Translations under genes and position numbers: made by a program
NCBI GenBank assembly: GCA_963750395.1
Contig: CAVVQM010000012.1
Location: 372,001-436,000 of the forward strand
Source: JADJPO01 sp963750395
Lineage (GTDB): Bacteria > Actinomycetota > Actinomycetes > Actinomycetales > Kineosporiaceae
Direction of reading: 5' to 3'
DNA: 64,000 nt
Part shown: positions 8,762 through 19,386 of the stretch, piece by piece
Numbering within the stretch: position 1 is the first letter of the stretch
Layout: the number at the start of each line of letters is the position of its first letter
Notes under the pieces: model-generated
Told to the model about the DNA's origin: nothing
The model's input: only the letters and a program-made list of their open reading frames with translations
The model's database searches: none

Positions 8762-10283
8762 GGGGCGGTCCCTTCCGCTTCAGTGGCGACGGCCGGGGCC
8801 GGATCGACCTGCTGAACGCTCTGCATGGTTGCGGTCGACGGCCGGGTTCAGCACGTCCAGCACCGGTTTGGGATAGAAGCCGAGGGCCAGGATCACCGCC
8901 ACCAGCGGGGCGACCACCCACATCTCACGCCGGTCGAGGTCCCGCCAGGACGCGGCGTAGTCCCGCTTGGGCCCGGTGAAGATCCGCTGATAGGCGATCA
9001 GGATGTACAGCGCCGCCAGGATGATGCCCACGGTGGCCAGCACCGCGATCACCGGGAAGCGGGTGTAGGTGCCGACCAGCACGAGGAACTCGCTGATGAA
9101 GCTCGACATGCCCGGCAGCGCCAGGCTGGACAGACCGGCCAGCAGGAAGGCCCCGGCCAGCACCGGGGTGTTGCGCTGCAGCCCGCCGAAGGCGTCGAGC
9201 TGGGAGGACCCGCGCCGAGCGATCAGCATCCCGGCGACCAGGAACAGCGCCGCGGTCGAGAAACCGTGGTTGACCATGTAGAGCGCCGAGCCGGACTGTC
9301 CGTAGCTGGTCATCGCGAAGATGCCGAGCACGATGAACCCGAAGTGCGAGATCGAGGTATAGGCGATCAGCCGTTTCAGATCGCTCTGCCCGATGGCCAG
9401 CAGGGCGCCGTAGATGATCGAGATCAGCGCGAACACGGCGATCACCGGGGCGGCCCAGGTGCTCGCGTTCGGGAACAGCGGCAGGCACAGCGAGATCATG
9501 CCGAAGGTGCCGACCTTGTCGAGCACGCCGACCAGCAGCACCGAGACCGTCGGCGGCGCCTCTCCCGCGGCATCCGGCAGCCAGGTGTGCACCGGCCACA
9601 TCGGGGCCTTGATCGCGAAGGCGAAGAAGAAGCCGAGGAACATCGCCCGCTCGGCGGCGGCGCCGCTGAAGGTGATCCCGGTCAGGGTCTGGGTCAGGAA
9701 CCCCTGCTCGCCGCCCGGGCCCTGGAAGTACAGGCCGATCACGGCGACCAGCATGATCAGACCACCGAAGAGGCTGTAGAGCAGGAACTTGACCGCGGCG
9801 TAGCGTCGTTGTGGTCCGCCGAACTGCCCGATCAGGAAGTAGACGGGGATCAGCATCGCCTCGAAGAACACATAGAACAGGAAGACGTCACGGGCGGCGA
9901 ACACACCGATCATGAACGTCTCCAGAACCAGCAGCAGCGCGAAGAAGTTGCGCGCAGCGTTGCCGCTGTAGTCCTTCCACGCAGCCAGGACGCACACCGG
10001 CACCAGGATCGTCGAGAGCAGCACCATGGTCAGGGCGATGCCGTCCACGCCCGAGGGCGTAGCTGACCCCGATCTGTGGGATCCAGGAGTGGTTCTCGGC
10101 GAACTGGTAGAGACCGGCGTTGCCGACGTCGAAGCGCAGGGCCATCCCCAGGCTCAGCGCGAACGTCGCCAGCGAGACGACCAGGGCGACGACCCGGGCC
10201 AACTGGTCGGTGCCGTGCGGCAGCGCCCACACGACGGCGGCTCCGATCAGCGGGAGCAGACCGATGATGGTCAGCCAGGGCAT
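8758..10283 (-). CDS. nuoM: NADH-quinone oxidoreductase subunit M (two frameshifts)
   Basis: Proton-pumping membrane subunit of complex I. The N-terminal 75 residues (MPWLTIIGLLPLIGAAVVWA) are in one frame from ATG 10283. The frame changes near 10058, where GGC is written GGGC, and the main body follows (MVLLSTILVPVCVLAAW, FAIKAPMWPVHTWLPDAAGE, LKRLIAYTSISHFGF). A second shift near 8830 is needed to reach the expected ending ATMQSVQQVDPAPAV and the stop at 8758, which overlaps the nuoN start. The 1526-base span is two over a multiple of three, consistent with two insertions. ATG 10283 has a strong GAGGGAAGGG ribosome site. The conserved Glu and Lys of the proton channel (FFEAMLIP, SDLKRL) are present. 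Confidence 0.9.
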
Positions 10284-10314
10284 TGGTGTTCCCTTCCCTC
10301 GTTCTGCTCTGCCA

Positions 10315-12273
10315 TCAGATCCGCACGACCAGGACGCCGAGGACCACGATGGCCACCCCCGCAACCATCGAAGCGGCGTAGGAGCGGACCAGACCGCTCT
10401 GCCAACGGCGCAGTCGGCCGGCTGTGCCCCCGATCAGCGCGGCAAGGCCTCCGACGGCGCCGTCCACGCCCCTGGCGTCGGTGAACACCAGCATCCGGGT
10501 CAGGTACTGACCCGGACGCATGAACACGGCCTCGTTGACGTCGTCCTGGTACAGGTCCTTGCGGGCGGCCCGGGTCAGCCAGGTGCCGCGCGGCGCCGTC
10601 ACCGGCACCGCGGACTGCCAGTACTGGCGCCAGGCGAGCCCGGCGCCGACGGCGACCAGGACCAGGGTGAGCGCCATCAGCGGGTACTTCGCGATCACCG
10701 GGGCCTCCTCGGCGGCCGGGCCGACGACGGGCTCGAGCCAGTGATGGAACCGCTCGCCGAGGAACAGGAAGGCACCCAGGCCCAGCGAGCCGGCGGCCAG
10801 GATCATCATCGGGACGGTCATCAGCGACGGCGACTCGTGCGGGTGGGTCTCCTCCGGCCAGCGCTTCTTGCCGTGGAAGGTCATGAAGAACATCCGGGAC
10901 ATGTAGAAGGCGGTGATCCCGGCGCCGATCAGCGCGGCCCCGCCGAAGATCCACGGCCGCCAGCCCTCGCCGGTCGCGAAGGCGGTCTCGATGATGCCGT
11001 CCTTGCTGAAGAAGCCCGAGAACGGCGGCACCCCCATGATCGCCAGCCAGCCGAAGCCGAAGGTGATCCAGGTGGTCTTCATCGCCACGGACAGGTCACC
11101 GAAGCGGCGCATGTCGACCGAGTCGTCCATGCCGTGCATCACCGAGCCGGCGCCCAGGAACATGCCGGCCTTGAAGAAGCCGTGCGTGAGCAGATGCATG
11201 ATCGCGAAGACGTACCCGATCCCGCCCAGGCCGGCGGCCAGCATCATGTAGCCGATCTGGGACATCGTCGAGGCGGCCAGCGCCTTCTTGATGTCGTCCT
11301 TGGCACAGCCGACGATCGCCCCGAACAGCAGCGTCACGGCACCGACGGTCACGACCGCGAGTTGGGCAGTGGGCGCGGCCTCGAAGATCGGGCCGCTGCG
11401 GACGATGAGGTAGACCCCGGCCGTCACCATGGTCGCGGCGTGGATCAGTGCCGACACCGGCGTCGGGCCGGCCATCGCGTCGCCGAGCCAGGCCTGCAGG
11501 GGCACCTGCGCCGACTTGCCGCAGGCTCCGAGCAGCAGGGCCAGCCCGATCCACGTGGTGGCGGTCTCCGAGGCCTGCCCGGCGTTCGGCAGCACACCGG
11601 AGAAGGTGAGCGTGCCGAACGTGGCGAACATGATCATCAGCCCGACGGACAGGCCGAAGTCGCCGACCCGGTTCATCACGAAGGCCTTCTTCGCCGCCGT
11701 GGCGTAGACCGGGTTGTGGTTCCAGAACCCGATCAGCAGGTACGACGCCAGGCCGACGCCCTCCCAGCCGACGTAGAGCAGCAGGTAGGAGTTCGCCAGG
11801 ACGAGCAGCAACATCGCCGCGACGAACAGGTTCAGGTAGGCGAAGAACCTGCGCCGCTCGGCATCGTGCTCCATGTAGGCCACGGAGTAGACGTGGATCA
11901 GTGAGCCGACGAACGTGATGAGCAGCACGAAGGACAGGGACAGCGGGTCGAGCAGCAGCCCGGCGTCCACCTGGAAGCCACCGGCGGGGATCCACGAGAA
12001 CAGATGGACGTCGCGCACGCGCTCGTCGGCGGGCAGCCCGCGCAGGTTCAGGAACAGCAGGGCGCCGTAGACGAACGATGCCCAGGACAGCCCGACCGCG
12101 AGCCAGTGCCCCCAACGGTCGGTCCGCCGACCACTCAGCAGCAGGACGGCGGCACCGAGCAGCGGCATGGCCACCAGCAGCCAGGCCCTGCTCTGCAGGG
12201 CGCCGGCAGCGGCCATGATCTCCGCCCGCTCGACTCCTTCGACCGCCAGCGGCCGGGTCATCAGCTGGATCAC
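10315..12273 (-). CDS. nuoL: NADH-quinone oxidoreductase subunit L
   Basis: Distal antiporter-like subunit of complex I, 652 aa and intact. It has the family core YVGWEGVGLASYLLIGFW, NRVGDFGL, LQAWLGDAMAGPTPVSALIHAATMV, CAKDDIKKALAASTMSQIGYM and the C-terminal segments that form the long amphipathic arm and last membrane helix (YAASMVAGVAIVVLGVLVV). The GTG at 12273 is ten bases after the nuoK stop and has GAGAGG upstream. A downstream ATG at 12216 is an alternative that would drop 19 residues. About fifteen or sixteen hydrophobic segments are visible. It lies between nuoK and nuoM in the usual order. Confidence 0.95.
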   Translation of the reverse strand: MIQLMTRPLAVEGVERAEIMAAAGALQSRAWLLVAMPLLGAAVLLLSGRRTDRWGHWLAVGLSWASFVYGALLFLNLRGLPADERVRDVHLFSWIPAGGFQVDAGLLLDPLSLSFVLLITFVGSLIHVYSVAYMEHDAERRRFFAYLNLFVAAMLLLVLANSYLLLYVGWEGVGLASYLLIGFWNHNPVYATAAKKAFVMNRVGDFGLSVGLMIMFATFGTLTFSGVLPNAGQASETATTWIGLALLLGACGKSAQVPLQAWLGDAMAGPTPVSALIHAATMVTAGVYLIVRSGPIFEAAPTAQLAVVTVGAVTLLFGAIVGCAKDDIKKALAASTMSQIGYMMLAAGLGGIGYVFAIMHLLTHGFFKAGMFLGAGSVMHGMDDSVDMRRFGDLSVAMKTTWITFGFGWLAIMGVPPFSGFFSKDGIIETAFATGEGWRPWIFGGAALIGAGITAFYMSRMFFMTFHGKKRWPEETHPHESPSLMTVPMMILAAGSLGLGAFLFLGERFHHWLEPVVGPAAEEAPVIAKYPLMALTLVLVAVGAGLAWRQYWQSAVPVTAPRGTWLTRAARKDLYQDDVNEAVFMRPGQYLTRMLVFTDARGVDGAVGGLAALIGGTAGRLRRWQSGLVRSYAASMVAGVAIVVLGVLVVRI

Positions 12274-12283
12274 GGTGCGCCTC

Positions 12284-12583
12284 TCAGTACTTCAGCAGGT
12301 TCGCGTCGTCGACCGAGGCCGAACGCCGGGTCCGGAAGATGGCCATGATGATCGCCAGACCGACCACCACCTCAGCGGCGGCGACCAGCATGACGAACAG
12401 GGCGGCGACCTGTCCGGTGATGTCGCCGGTCATTCGAGCGAAGGTCACGAACGCCAGGTTGGTCGCGTTCAACATCAGCTCGACACCCATGAAGACGATG
12501 ATCGCGTTGCGGCGCACCAGCACCGTGAGCGCACCGATCGTGAACAACACCGCCGACAGGTAGAGCCACCACTCCTGGCTCAC
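12284..12583 (-). CDS. nuoK: NADH-quinone oxidoreductase subunit K
   Basis: Small membrane subunit of complex I with three transmembrane helices in 99 residues. The second helix carries the conserved glutamate in VFMGVELMLNATNLAFV, and the third carries the second glutamate in FVMLVAAAEVVVGLAI; both are part of the proton pathway. The GTG start overlaps the nuoJ stop (GTGA at 12580-12583). Length and sequence are normal for the family. Confidence 0.95.
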   Translation of the reverse strand: MSQEWWLYLSAVLFTIGALTVLVRRNAIIVFMGVELMLNATNLAFVTFARMTGDITGQVAALFVMLVAAAEVVVGLAIIMAIFRTRRSASVDDANLLKY

Positions 12584-13428
12584 CGATGATCACCCTCTCC
12601 TGCGGTCCGGCCGCCGTCGGCATCCTGGCCGACCTCGTGATCGGGGCCCTCGTCCACACCCTGGTCGGGCTCGAGCGGATCGACGATCTCGGCGAGCGTC
12701 TGGGAGACCTCCCCGGCCCGTTCGGCGGTCGGACGCATCTGCCCCCGCGCGGTGAGCACCCGCGAGACCGACAGCTCGCTGGGCGAGCCGTCCGGCAGCA
12801 GCGCCGGGGTGTCCACCGCGTTGTGCCGGGCGAAGACGCCGGGGGCCGGAAGCGGAGCCTTGACCGCCCCGGACCGGATGCGCTGCTCGGACAGCTGCCG
12901 CTGGGTCTGTTTCGGGACCAGCCGCTCCCGGTGGGCCATCACCATGGCCCCCAGGGCCGCGGTGATGAGGAGGGCACCGGTGACCTCGAAGGCGAACACG
13001 AACTGTCCGAAGATCGTCGAGGCGATGGCACCCACGTTGCCCTGTGCGTTGACCTCCGCCAGTCCCGTCGCGGCCGGTAGCTGGGACTGGGCCACCGCCG
13101 AGATCAGCAGGGTCGCCAGTCCGATCCCGAGGAGGGCGCTGACCACCCGCTGACCCTTGATGGTCTCCACCAGGGAGTCCGCCGAGTCGACCCCGATCAG
13201 CATGAGCACGAACAGGAACAGCATCATGACGGCACCGGTGTAGACGAAGATCTGCACGGTGCCCAGGAAGGGTGCCTCCAGGGCGAAGTAGGCCACCCCC
13301 AGACCGACCATGACCAGGGCCATGGACAGCGCGGCGTGCACGGCCTTCTTGGCGAACAGGAGCCCCATTGCGCCGATCACCATCACCGGGGCGAGGATCC
13401 AGAACAGGGTCGCCTCGCCGCCGCTCAT
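12580..13428 (-). CDS. nuoJ: NADH-quinone oxidoreductase subunit J with long C-terminal tail
   Basis: Membrane subunit of complex I with five helices in the first 170 residues or so. The conserved third-helix region is FLGTVQIFVYTGAVMMLFLFVLMLIG. The protein is 282 aa, much longer than the roughly 180-200 aa enterobacterial form. The extra C-terminal part is hydrophilic, first basic (HRERLVPKQTQRQLSEQR) and then acidic (DPLEPDQGVDEGPDHEVG). Extended NuoJ tails are common in Actinobacteria. The ATG overlaps the nuoI stop (ATGA) and the stop overlaps the nuoK start, so translation is probably coupled through I-J-K. Confidence 0.93.
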   Translation of the reverse strand: MSGGEATLFWILAPVMVIGAMGLLFAKKAVHAALSMALVMVGLGVAYFALEAPFLGTVQIFVYTGAVMMLFLFVLMLIGVDSADSLVETIKGQRVVSALLGIGLATLLISAVAQSQLPAATGLAEVNAQGNVGAIASTIFGQFVFAFEVTGALLITAALGAMVMAHRERLVPKQTQRQLSEQRIRSGAVKAPLPAPGVFARHNAVDTPALLPDGSPSELSVSRVLTARGQMRPTAERAGEVSQTLAEIVDPLEPDQGVDEGPDHEVGQDADGGRTAGEGDHR

Positions 13429-14129
13429 CGCCCGGCCTCCACGTCGCTGGCGTGCTGACCGGGCAGGGGGTTCTCGGTGGTCTCCCGCCTCCGCCTGGCG
13501 GCCACCCACTCCTTCTGCTCCGCCACGGCTTCGGTGACCTCGCCCCGGTAGTAGGAGGTGTCGTCGGTACCGGGAACCATGGGATGCGGGGCCTCCAGCA
13601 TGCCCGGTAGCACCGGACCGAGCAGATCCTGCTTCTCGTAGATCAGTCCGGCACGCGTGGGTCCGGCCAGCTCGTAGTCGTTGGTCATGGTCAGCGCCCG
13701 GGTCGGGCAGGCCTCGATGCACAGGCCGCAGAAGATGCAGCGCAGGTAGTTGATCTGGTAGACGCGGCCGTACCGCTCCCCGGGAGAGAACCGCTCCTCC
13801 TCGGTGTTGTCGCCGCCCTCCACGTAGATCGCGTCCGCCGGACAGGCCCACGCGCACAGCTCGCAGCCGATGCACTTCTCCAGGCCGTCCGGGTGCCGGT
13901 TGAGCTGATGCCGGCCGTGGTAGCGGGGCTGGGGCGGATTGAACTTGCCCTCGTCCGGGTACTGCTCGGTGGCGGGGGTCTTGAACATCTCCAGGAAGGT
14001 GACCCCGAACCCGGCCACCGAGGACAGGAACCCGCCGCGATCGGTCGGCTGTGCCACCTGATTGTCTGGCGTGTCAGGCATCCGAGTGTCTGGTGTGTCA
14101 GGCCTCCGAGTGTCTGGCGTGTCAGGCAT
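13425..14129 (-). CDS. nuoI: NADH-quinone oxidoreductase subunit I
   Basis: Peripheral ferredoxin-like subunit carrying two [4Fe-4S] clusters (N6a and N6b). The two motifs are CIGCELCAWACP and CIFCGLCIEACP, around residues 90 and 135. From ATG 14129 the protein has 234 residues. It begins with three near-identical eight-residue units of the type MPDTPDTR, encoded by a 24-bp tandem repeat that also contains the nuoH stop. ATG 14129 is preferred because GAGGAG stands seven bases upstream; the second ATG at 14081 has no ribosome site. The start overlaps the nuoH end by eight bases, and the stop overlaps nuoJ. Confidence 0.94.
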   Translation of the reverse strand: MPDTPDTRRPDTPDTRMPDTPDNQVAQPTDRGGFLSSVAGFGVTFLEMFKTPATEQYPDEGKFNPPQPRYHGRHQLNRHPDGLEKCIGCELCAWACPADAIYVEGGDNTEEERFSPGERYGRVYQINYLRCIFCGLCIEACPTRALTMTNDYELAGPTRAGLIYEKQDLLGPVLPGMLEAPHPMVPGTDDTSYYRGEVTEAVAEQKEWVAARRRRETTENPLPGQHASDVEAGR

Positions 14130-14135
14130 CCGAGG
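14064..14135. repeat. 24-bp tandem repeat, three copies, across the nuoH/nuoI junction
   Basis: Units at 14064-14087, 14088-14111 and 14112-14135 differ at only a few positions. On the minus strand they encode the (M/R)PDTPD(T/N)(R/Q) N-terminal repeats of NuoI. The rightmost unit contains both the nuoH stop and the nuoI start. Confidence 0.9.
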
Positions 14136-15522
14136 ACTCCTCGTCGTCCGGGCTCTCCAAGGGGGACTGCCCGCCGGCGGCACTGGAGACCAGGACCGGG
14201 TCCTCAGCCGGCGTCGCCGGACCGGAGCTCCTGATCAGGCGCTGGCCCGGCAGCGGGGGGACCGGGAAGCCACCCGCGAACGGGTCGACCTCCTCGGGGT
14301 GCTGGGGATGCCGGGCGGTCTCGGCCTCCTGGCTGTCCGCCCCGGAGTTCCAGAAGACCACCATGACGCCGGCGATCAGCGCCAACAGCCCGATCACCAG
14401 GGCGATCCGGGTGCCTGCGCTGAGGTCCTCACCGGACAGCCGCAGGGTGCGGATGAAGGACACCGCCACGATCCAGACCAGCGAGATCGGGATGAGCACC
14501 TTCCAGCCGAACCGCATGAACTGGTCGTACCGCAGCCGGGGCAGGCTGCCGCGCAGCCAGATGAACAGGAACAGGAACAGCCAGAGCTTGGCGACGAACC
14601 ACAGCATCGGCCACCAGCCGGTGTTCAGCACGCCGTCGCCGATGGCCGAGAGCGGCCAGGGAGCGCGCCAGCCACCAAGGAACAAGGTGGTGGCAATCGC
14701 CGAGACGGTGACCATGTTGACGTACTCGGCGAGGAAGAACAGCGCGAACTTCAGCGAGGAGTACTCGGTGTGGAAGCCACCGACGAGTTCGCCCTCGGCC
14801 TCGGGCAGGTCGAACGGCGCCCGGTTGACCTCGCCGACCATGGCGATCATGTAGATGACGAAGGCCACGGGCAGCTGGACGGCATACCAGAGGCTGGTCT
14901 GACCCTCGACGATCGAGGACGTCGACATCGAGCCCGCGTACAGGAACACGCTGATCAGGGCCAGGCCCATGGCGATCTCGTAGGAGATCACCTGCGCCGA
15001 GGAGCGCAGGGCGCCGAGCAGCGGGTAGGTCGATCCCGACGACCATCCGGCCAGCACGATGCCGTAGACGCCGAGCGAGGCGACCGCCAGCACATAGAGC
15101 ACCGCGACCGGAAGATCGGCCAACTGCAGGGGTGTGACGATGTCGGTGAACGGAATGGTGGCCTGGGGCCCGAACGGGATGATCGCGAAGGCGATGAAGC
15201 AGGTGAACGCGGAGATCACCGGGGCGAGGATGTAGACGAATCGGTCCACCCCCACGGGGACGATGTCCTCCTTCAGAGCCAGCTTCACCCCGTCGGCGAG
15301 GGACTGCAGCAGACCGAAGGGCCCGGTGCGGTTGGGGCCGGGCCGGGACTGCATCCGAGCCACCACCCGGCGCTCGGCCCAGATCATGATCAGGGTGGTG
15401 AGCACCAGGAAGACGAAGATGAACAGCGCCTTGCCGACGACCACCCAGCCGTTGTCCTGGCTGAAGTCGGCGGTCGGGTTCTCCGTGGCGAGCAGCCCCG
15501 ACTGAAGGGCGATCAGGTTCAT
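14122..15522 (-). CDS. nuoH: NADH-quinone oxidoreductase subunit H
   Basis: Membrane subunit that forms the quinone-binding site together with NuoB and NuoD. It is 466 aa and intact. Family signatures include WAERRVVARMQSRPGPNRTG, LADGVKLALKEDIVP, RAPFDLPEAEGELVGGFHTEYSS and GSLPRLRYDQFMRFGWK. There are eight hydrophobic helices, then an extra acidic, Pro/Ser-rich C-terminal tail of about 55 residues that is longer than in proteobacteria. The ATG overlaps the nuoG stop (ATGA at 15519-15522). Confidence 0.95.
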   Translation of the reverse strand: MNLIALQSGLLATENPTADFSQDNGWVVVGKALFIFVFLVLTTLIMIWAERRVVARMQSRPGPNRTGPFGLLQSLADGVKLALKEDIVPVGVDRFVYILAPVISAFTCFIAFAIIPFGPQATIPFTDIVTPLQLADLPVAVLYVLAVASLGVYGIVLAGWSSGSTYPLLGALRSSAQVISYEIAMGLALISVFLYAGSMSTSSIVEGQTSLWYAVQLPVAFVIYMIAMVGEVNRAPFDLPEAEGELVGGFHTEYSSLKFALFFLAEYVNMVTVSAIATTLFLGGWRAPWPLSAIGDGVLNTGWWPMLWFVAKLWLFLFLFIWLRGSLPRLRYDQFMRFGWKVLIPISLVWIVAVSFIRTLRLSGEDLSAGTRIALVIGLLALIAGVMVVFWNSGADSQEAETARHPQHPEEVDPFAGGFPVPPLPGQRLIRSSGPATPAEDPVLVSSAAGGQSPLESPDDEESSDA

Positions 15523-18079
15523 GCCGGTTCATCCGTTCCGGTCGGCGGTTGACTCGACGGGGTGGCGGGGGCGATCGAGACCACCGAACCGGCCTCGGCG
15601 CCCAGGGTGGCCCGGACCGCGCAGCCCACGGAGTTGGTCGGCAACCAGACCACCCTGTCGGGCATCGCCGTGATCTGAACGGGCACGGTGATCGCCCCGC
15701 GTGGCGTCGACACCGTCAACAGGTCGCCGGCGGCCAACCCGATCTCGGCAGCGGTGGCTGCGGACAGCCGGGCGATCGGCACCCGGGCGGTACCGGCCAG
15801 GTAGGCCTCGCCGTCCTGTAGTCGACCCGAGTCGAGCAGCATGGCCCAGGTCGCCAGGGCGGCCGAGCCGACACCCGGTCTCGGTGGATCGGTCCGGTTG
15901 GACACCGGACCCGGGGCGCGCAGCCCCTCCCAGGCCTCCAGTTCGGCGAGCTCACCGCGCACCTGCTCCAGGCCACGCAGACCGATGGGAACGTCCATGG
16001 CGTCGGCCAGCATGCCGATCACCCGGAAGTCGGGCAGCGCCTGGCTGATCAACGCGGGCTCGAACGCCCGCCAGCGGCCCTCCCAGGTGACGAAGGTGCC
16101 GCCCTTCTCGGTGACCGGCGCGACCGGCAGGACGACGTCCGCGAGCTGGGTGACCGCCGAGGCCCGCACCTCGAGGCTCACCAGGAAGCCGACGGCCTCG
16201 AGCGCCTGCACGGCCGAGGTCGGGTCGGGCAGATCACCGGGGTCGACGCCGGCGACGACCAGACCGGCGAGCTGGCCGCCCTTCGCCGCCGTCAGCATGG
16301 CCGACGTGTCGCGACCGGTCGCCGTCGGTAGACCGGCGACGTCCCAGGCCGCGGCGATGTCGACCCGGGCGGCGGGGTCGGAGACCGGACGGCCGCCGGG
16401 CAGCAGGTTCGGCATGGCGCCCGACCTCGAGTGCACCGCGCTCGCCGGCCCGGCGCGGCACCCAGGCCAGGCGGGCCCCGGTCGCGGCCGCCAGCCGGAC
16501 CGCAGCGGTCGATCGCGCCGGGAACCTGGGCGAGCCTCTCCCCGACCAGGATCACCGCGCCGTCCTGCCGCATCGCGGTGAACACGTCGGCGACCTCGTC
16601 GGACTCGCGACGTGATCGCCTGGATCACCTCCGCCTCGGTGCCCGGCGCGCTCGGCACCAGCCGGCCACCGAGCTTGTCGAGGCCGCGGCTCGCGCCAGG
16701 GCGCCACCGAATGGACGGCGAGCGGGGCGGCGCCGCGGGTGGCCGCCTTGCGCAGGCGGAGGAAGACGATCGGCGACTCCTCCTCGGGTTCCAGACCGAG
16801 CAGCAGGACGGCGGGGGCGGACTCCAGTTCGCGATAGGTCGGGCCCATCGCCGTGCCCGCGACGCCGTGGGCCAGGAAGTGGCTCTCCTCGGCCGAGTGC
16901 GGGCGGGCGCGGAAGTCGACGTCGTTGCTCGACAGCACGACCCGGGCGAACTTGCCGTAGGCGTAGGCGTCCTCGACCGTGATCCGGCCCCCGGTGAGCA
17001 CGCCGACGCCGCCGGTGCGGGCGGCGAGCAGGCCGCGGGCCGCGACGTCCAACGCCTCGGGCCAGGACGCCGGGCGCAGCTCGCCGGTCTCCTCATCACG
17101 CACCATCGGGTGGGTCGATCCGATCCGGTGCCGTGGTCCAGGTGAACGCCCATCGGCCCTTGTCGCAGTTCCAGTCCTCGTTGACCGCCGGATCCTCCAG
17201 CGCCAGCCGCCGGGTGACCTCACCGCGCCGATGGTCGACCCGCAGGGCGCAGCCGGAGGCACAGTGCTCGCAGACGCCCGGGGTGGAGACCAGGTCGAAG
17301 GGCCGGGCCCGGAAGCGGTAGGCGGCGCCGGTCAGCGCGCCGACGGGGCAGATCTGGACGGTGTTGCCGGAGAAGTAGCTGGCGAACGGCTGGCCGCTCT
17401 CGTCGGCCGCCGCCTCACCCACGGTGGCGAACCCGAGCACGTCCGGGGAGAAGGTGCCGATCTGCTGCTGGGCCCCGCGCATCTGCAGATCGATGAACGG
17501 GTCGCCGGCGATCTCCTTGGAGAACCGCGTGCACCGCTGGCACAGGATGCAGCGCTCGCGGTCCAGCAGGACCTGGGTGGAGATCCGGATCGGCTTCGGG
17601 AAGGTGCGCTTGACGTCGACGAACTGGCTGGTGGCCTGCCCGTTGCTCATCGCCTGGTTCTGCAGCGGGCACTCGCCGCCCTTGTCGCAGACCGGGCAGT
17701 CCAGCGGGTGGTTGATGAGCAGGAACTCCATGATGCCGCGCTGGGCCTTCTCGGCCACGGGCGAGGTCAGTTGGGTGCGGACCACCATGCCGGGGGTGCA
17801 CTCCAGGGTGCAGGACGTCTGCGGCTTGGGCATCGGGCGCATGGTGCCGTCCGGGCCGGGGGTGGCCACCTCCACCAGGCACTGCCGGCACGCGCCGGCG
17901 GGTGCGAGCAGGGGATGGTCGCAGAACCGGGGGATGGCGATGCCGAGCTGCTCGGCGGCCCTGATCACGAGGGTGCCCTTGGGCACGCTGATCTCGATGT
18001 CGTCGATGGTCAGCGTGACCAGGTCGGGCGGGGGGCCGGACGGCGTCCCGCCGGCGGTGTTCGCGGTCGCGGTCGTCAT
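15519..18079 (-). CDS. nuoG: NADH-quinone oxidoreductase subunit G (several frameshifts)
   Basis: Large iron-sulfur subunit of the NADH module. The first 320 residues are clean: a 2Fe-2S ferredoxin domain (CDHPLLAPAGACRQCLVEV), the CPVCDKGGECPLQ and CILCQRCTRFSKEI cluster motifs, and the CEHCASGC motif of the molybdopterin-oxidoreductase-like domain. The frame then changes near 17115 (DKGRWAFTWTTAPDRI to HPMVRDEETGELRPASW), near 16690, near 16605 and again between 16530 and 16430. The clean ending runs to the stop at 15519. The ATG overlaps the nuoF stop (TGATG). Span 2561 bases is not a multiple of three. The losses are local and the gene is probably whole in the organism. Confidence 0.87.
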
Positions 18080-19384
18080 CAGGCGAGAGCTCCCTGGAAG
18101 AGCGCGGACTGGGCGGGATCGAACGGGCAACCGCCCCCGGTCGAGTGGGCCATGTACTCGTCTCGGAAGTACGTGATCGAGGACATCACCGGGCTGGCCG
18201 CGCCGTCCCCGAGGGCGCAGAAGGAGCGCCCGAGCAGGTTGTCGCAGATGTCGAGCAGCTTGTCCAGGTCGGCCTCGGTGCCCTCGCCCTTCTCCAGCCG
18301 GCGCAGCACCTGGGTCATCCAGTAGGTGCCCTCCCGGCAGGGGGTGCACTTGCCGCAGGACTCGTGCTTGTAGAACTCGGTCCAGCGCAGGGTCGCCCGC
18401 ACCACGCAGGTGGTGTGGTCGAAGATCTGCAACGCCCGGGTGCCCAGCATCGAACCGGCCGATCCGACGGACTCGAAGTCCAGCGGGGTGTCCAGGTGCT
18501 CGGCGGTGAACAGCGGCGTGGAGGAGCCGCCCGGCGTCCAGAACTTCAGGTCGTGGCCGTTGCGGACGCCGCCGGCCATGGCCAGCAACTGCCTCAGGGT
18601 GACCCCGAGCGGGGCCTCGTACTGGCCGGGACGGGTGACGTGGCCGGAGAGCGAGAAGAAACCGAAGCCGGAGGACCTCTCGGTGCCCATCGACTTGAAC
18701 CATTCGGGACCGTTGAGCACGATCGCCGGCACGCTGGCGATGGACTCGACGTTGTTGACCACGGTCGGCCGCGCGTACAGACCGGCCACCGCGGGGAACG
18801 GCGGCTTGAGCCGGGGCTGGCCGCGGCGCCCCTCGAGGGAGTCCAGCAGTGCCGTCTCCTCGCCGCAGATGTAGGCGCCCGCACCTGCGTGCACGACGAT
18901 GTCGAGGTCGAACCCGGAGCCCTATGATGTTCTCGCCCACGTAGCCGGCCGCCCGGGCCTGCTCGACCGCGTCCATCAACCGCCGGTAGACGTGGACGAC
19001 CTCGCCACGCAGGTAGATGAACGCCTTGTTGCAGCCGATCGCGTAGCTGGTGATGATCACGCCCTCGATCAGTGCCTGAGGGCTGGCCATCATCAGCGGG
19101 ACGTCCTTGCAGGTGCCGGGCTCGGACTCGTCCGCGTTGACGACGAGGTAGCGGGGTCCGCCGTCCGGCTTGGGCAGGAAGGACCACTTCAACCCGGTGG
19201 GGAACCCCGCGCCACCCCTGCCGCGCAGTCCCGAGTCCTTCACCGCGGTGATCACATCGCCCGGGTCCATGGTCAGGGCCTTGCGTAGGCCCTGATAGCC
19301 GTCGTGCCGTGCGTAGGCGGACATCGTCCAGGAGTCCGCCTCGTCCCAGTGCGCGCTGAGCACCGGAGCCAGGTTCGTGGCCAC
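18079..19384 (-). CDS. nuoF: NADH-quinone oxidoreductase subunit F (one frameshift)
   Basis: NADH-binding subunit with FMN and the N3 [4Fe-4S] cluster. The first part has the FMN/NADH glycine-rich segment GLRGRGGAGFPTGLKWSF and NADESEPGTCKD. A single shift near 18922, where GGC is written GGGC, joins it to GAGAYICGEETALLDSLEG and the cluster motif ESCGKCTPCREGTYW. The 1306-base span is one over a multiple of three, as expected for one insertion. GTG 19384 has GGAGGG upstream and follows the nuoE stop by two bases. Apart from the break, it is a normal 434-residue NuoF. Confidence 0.92.
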
Positions 19385-19386
19385 AC

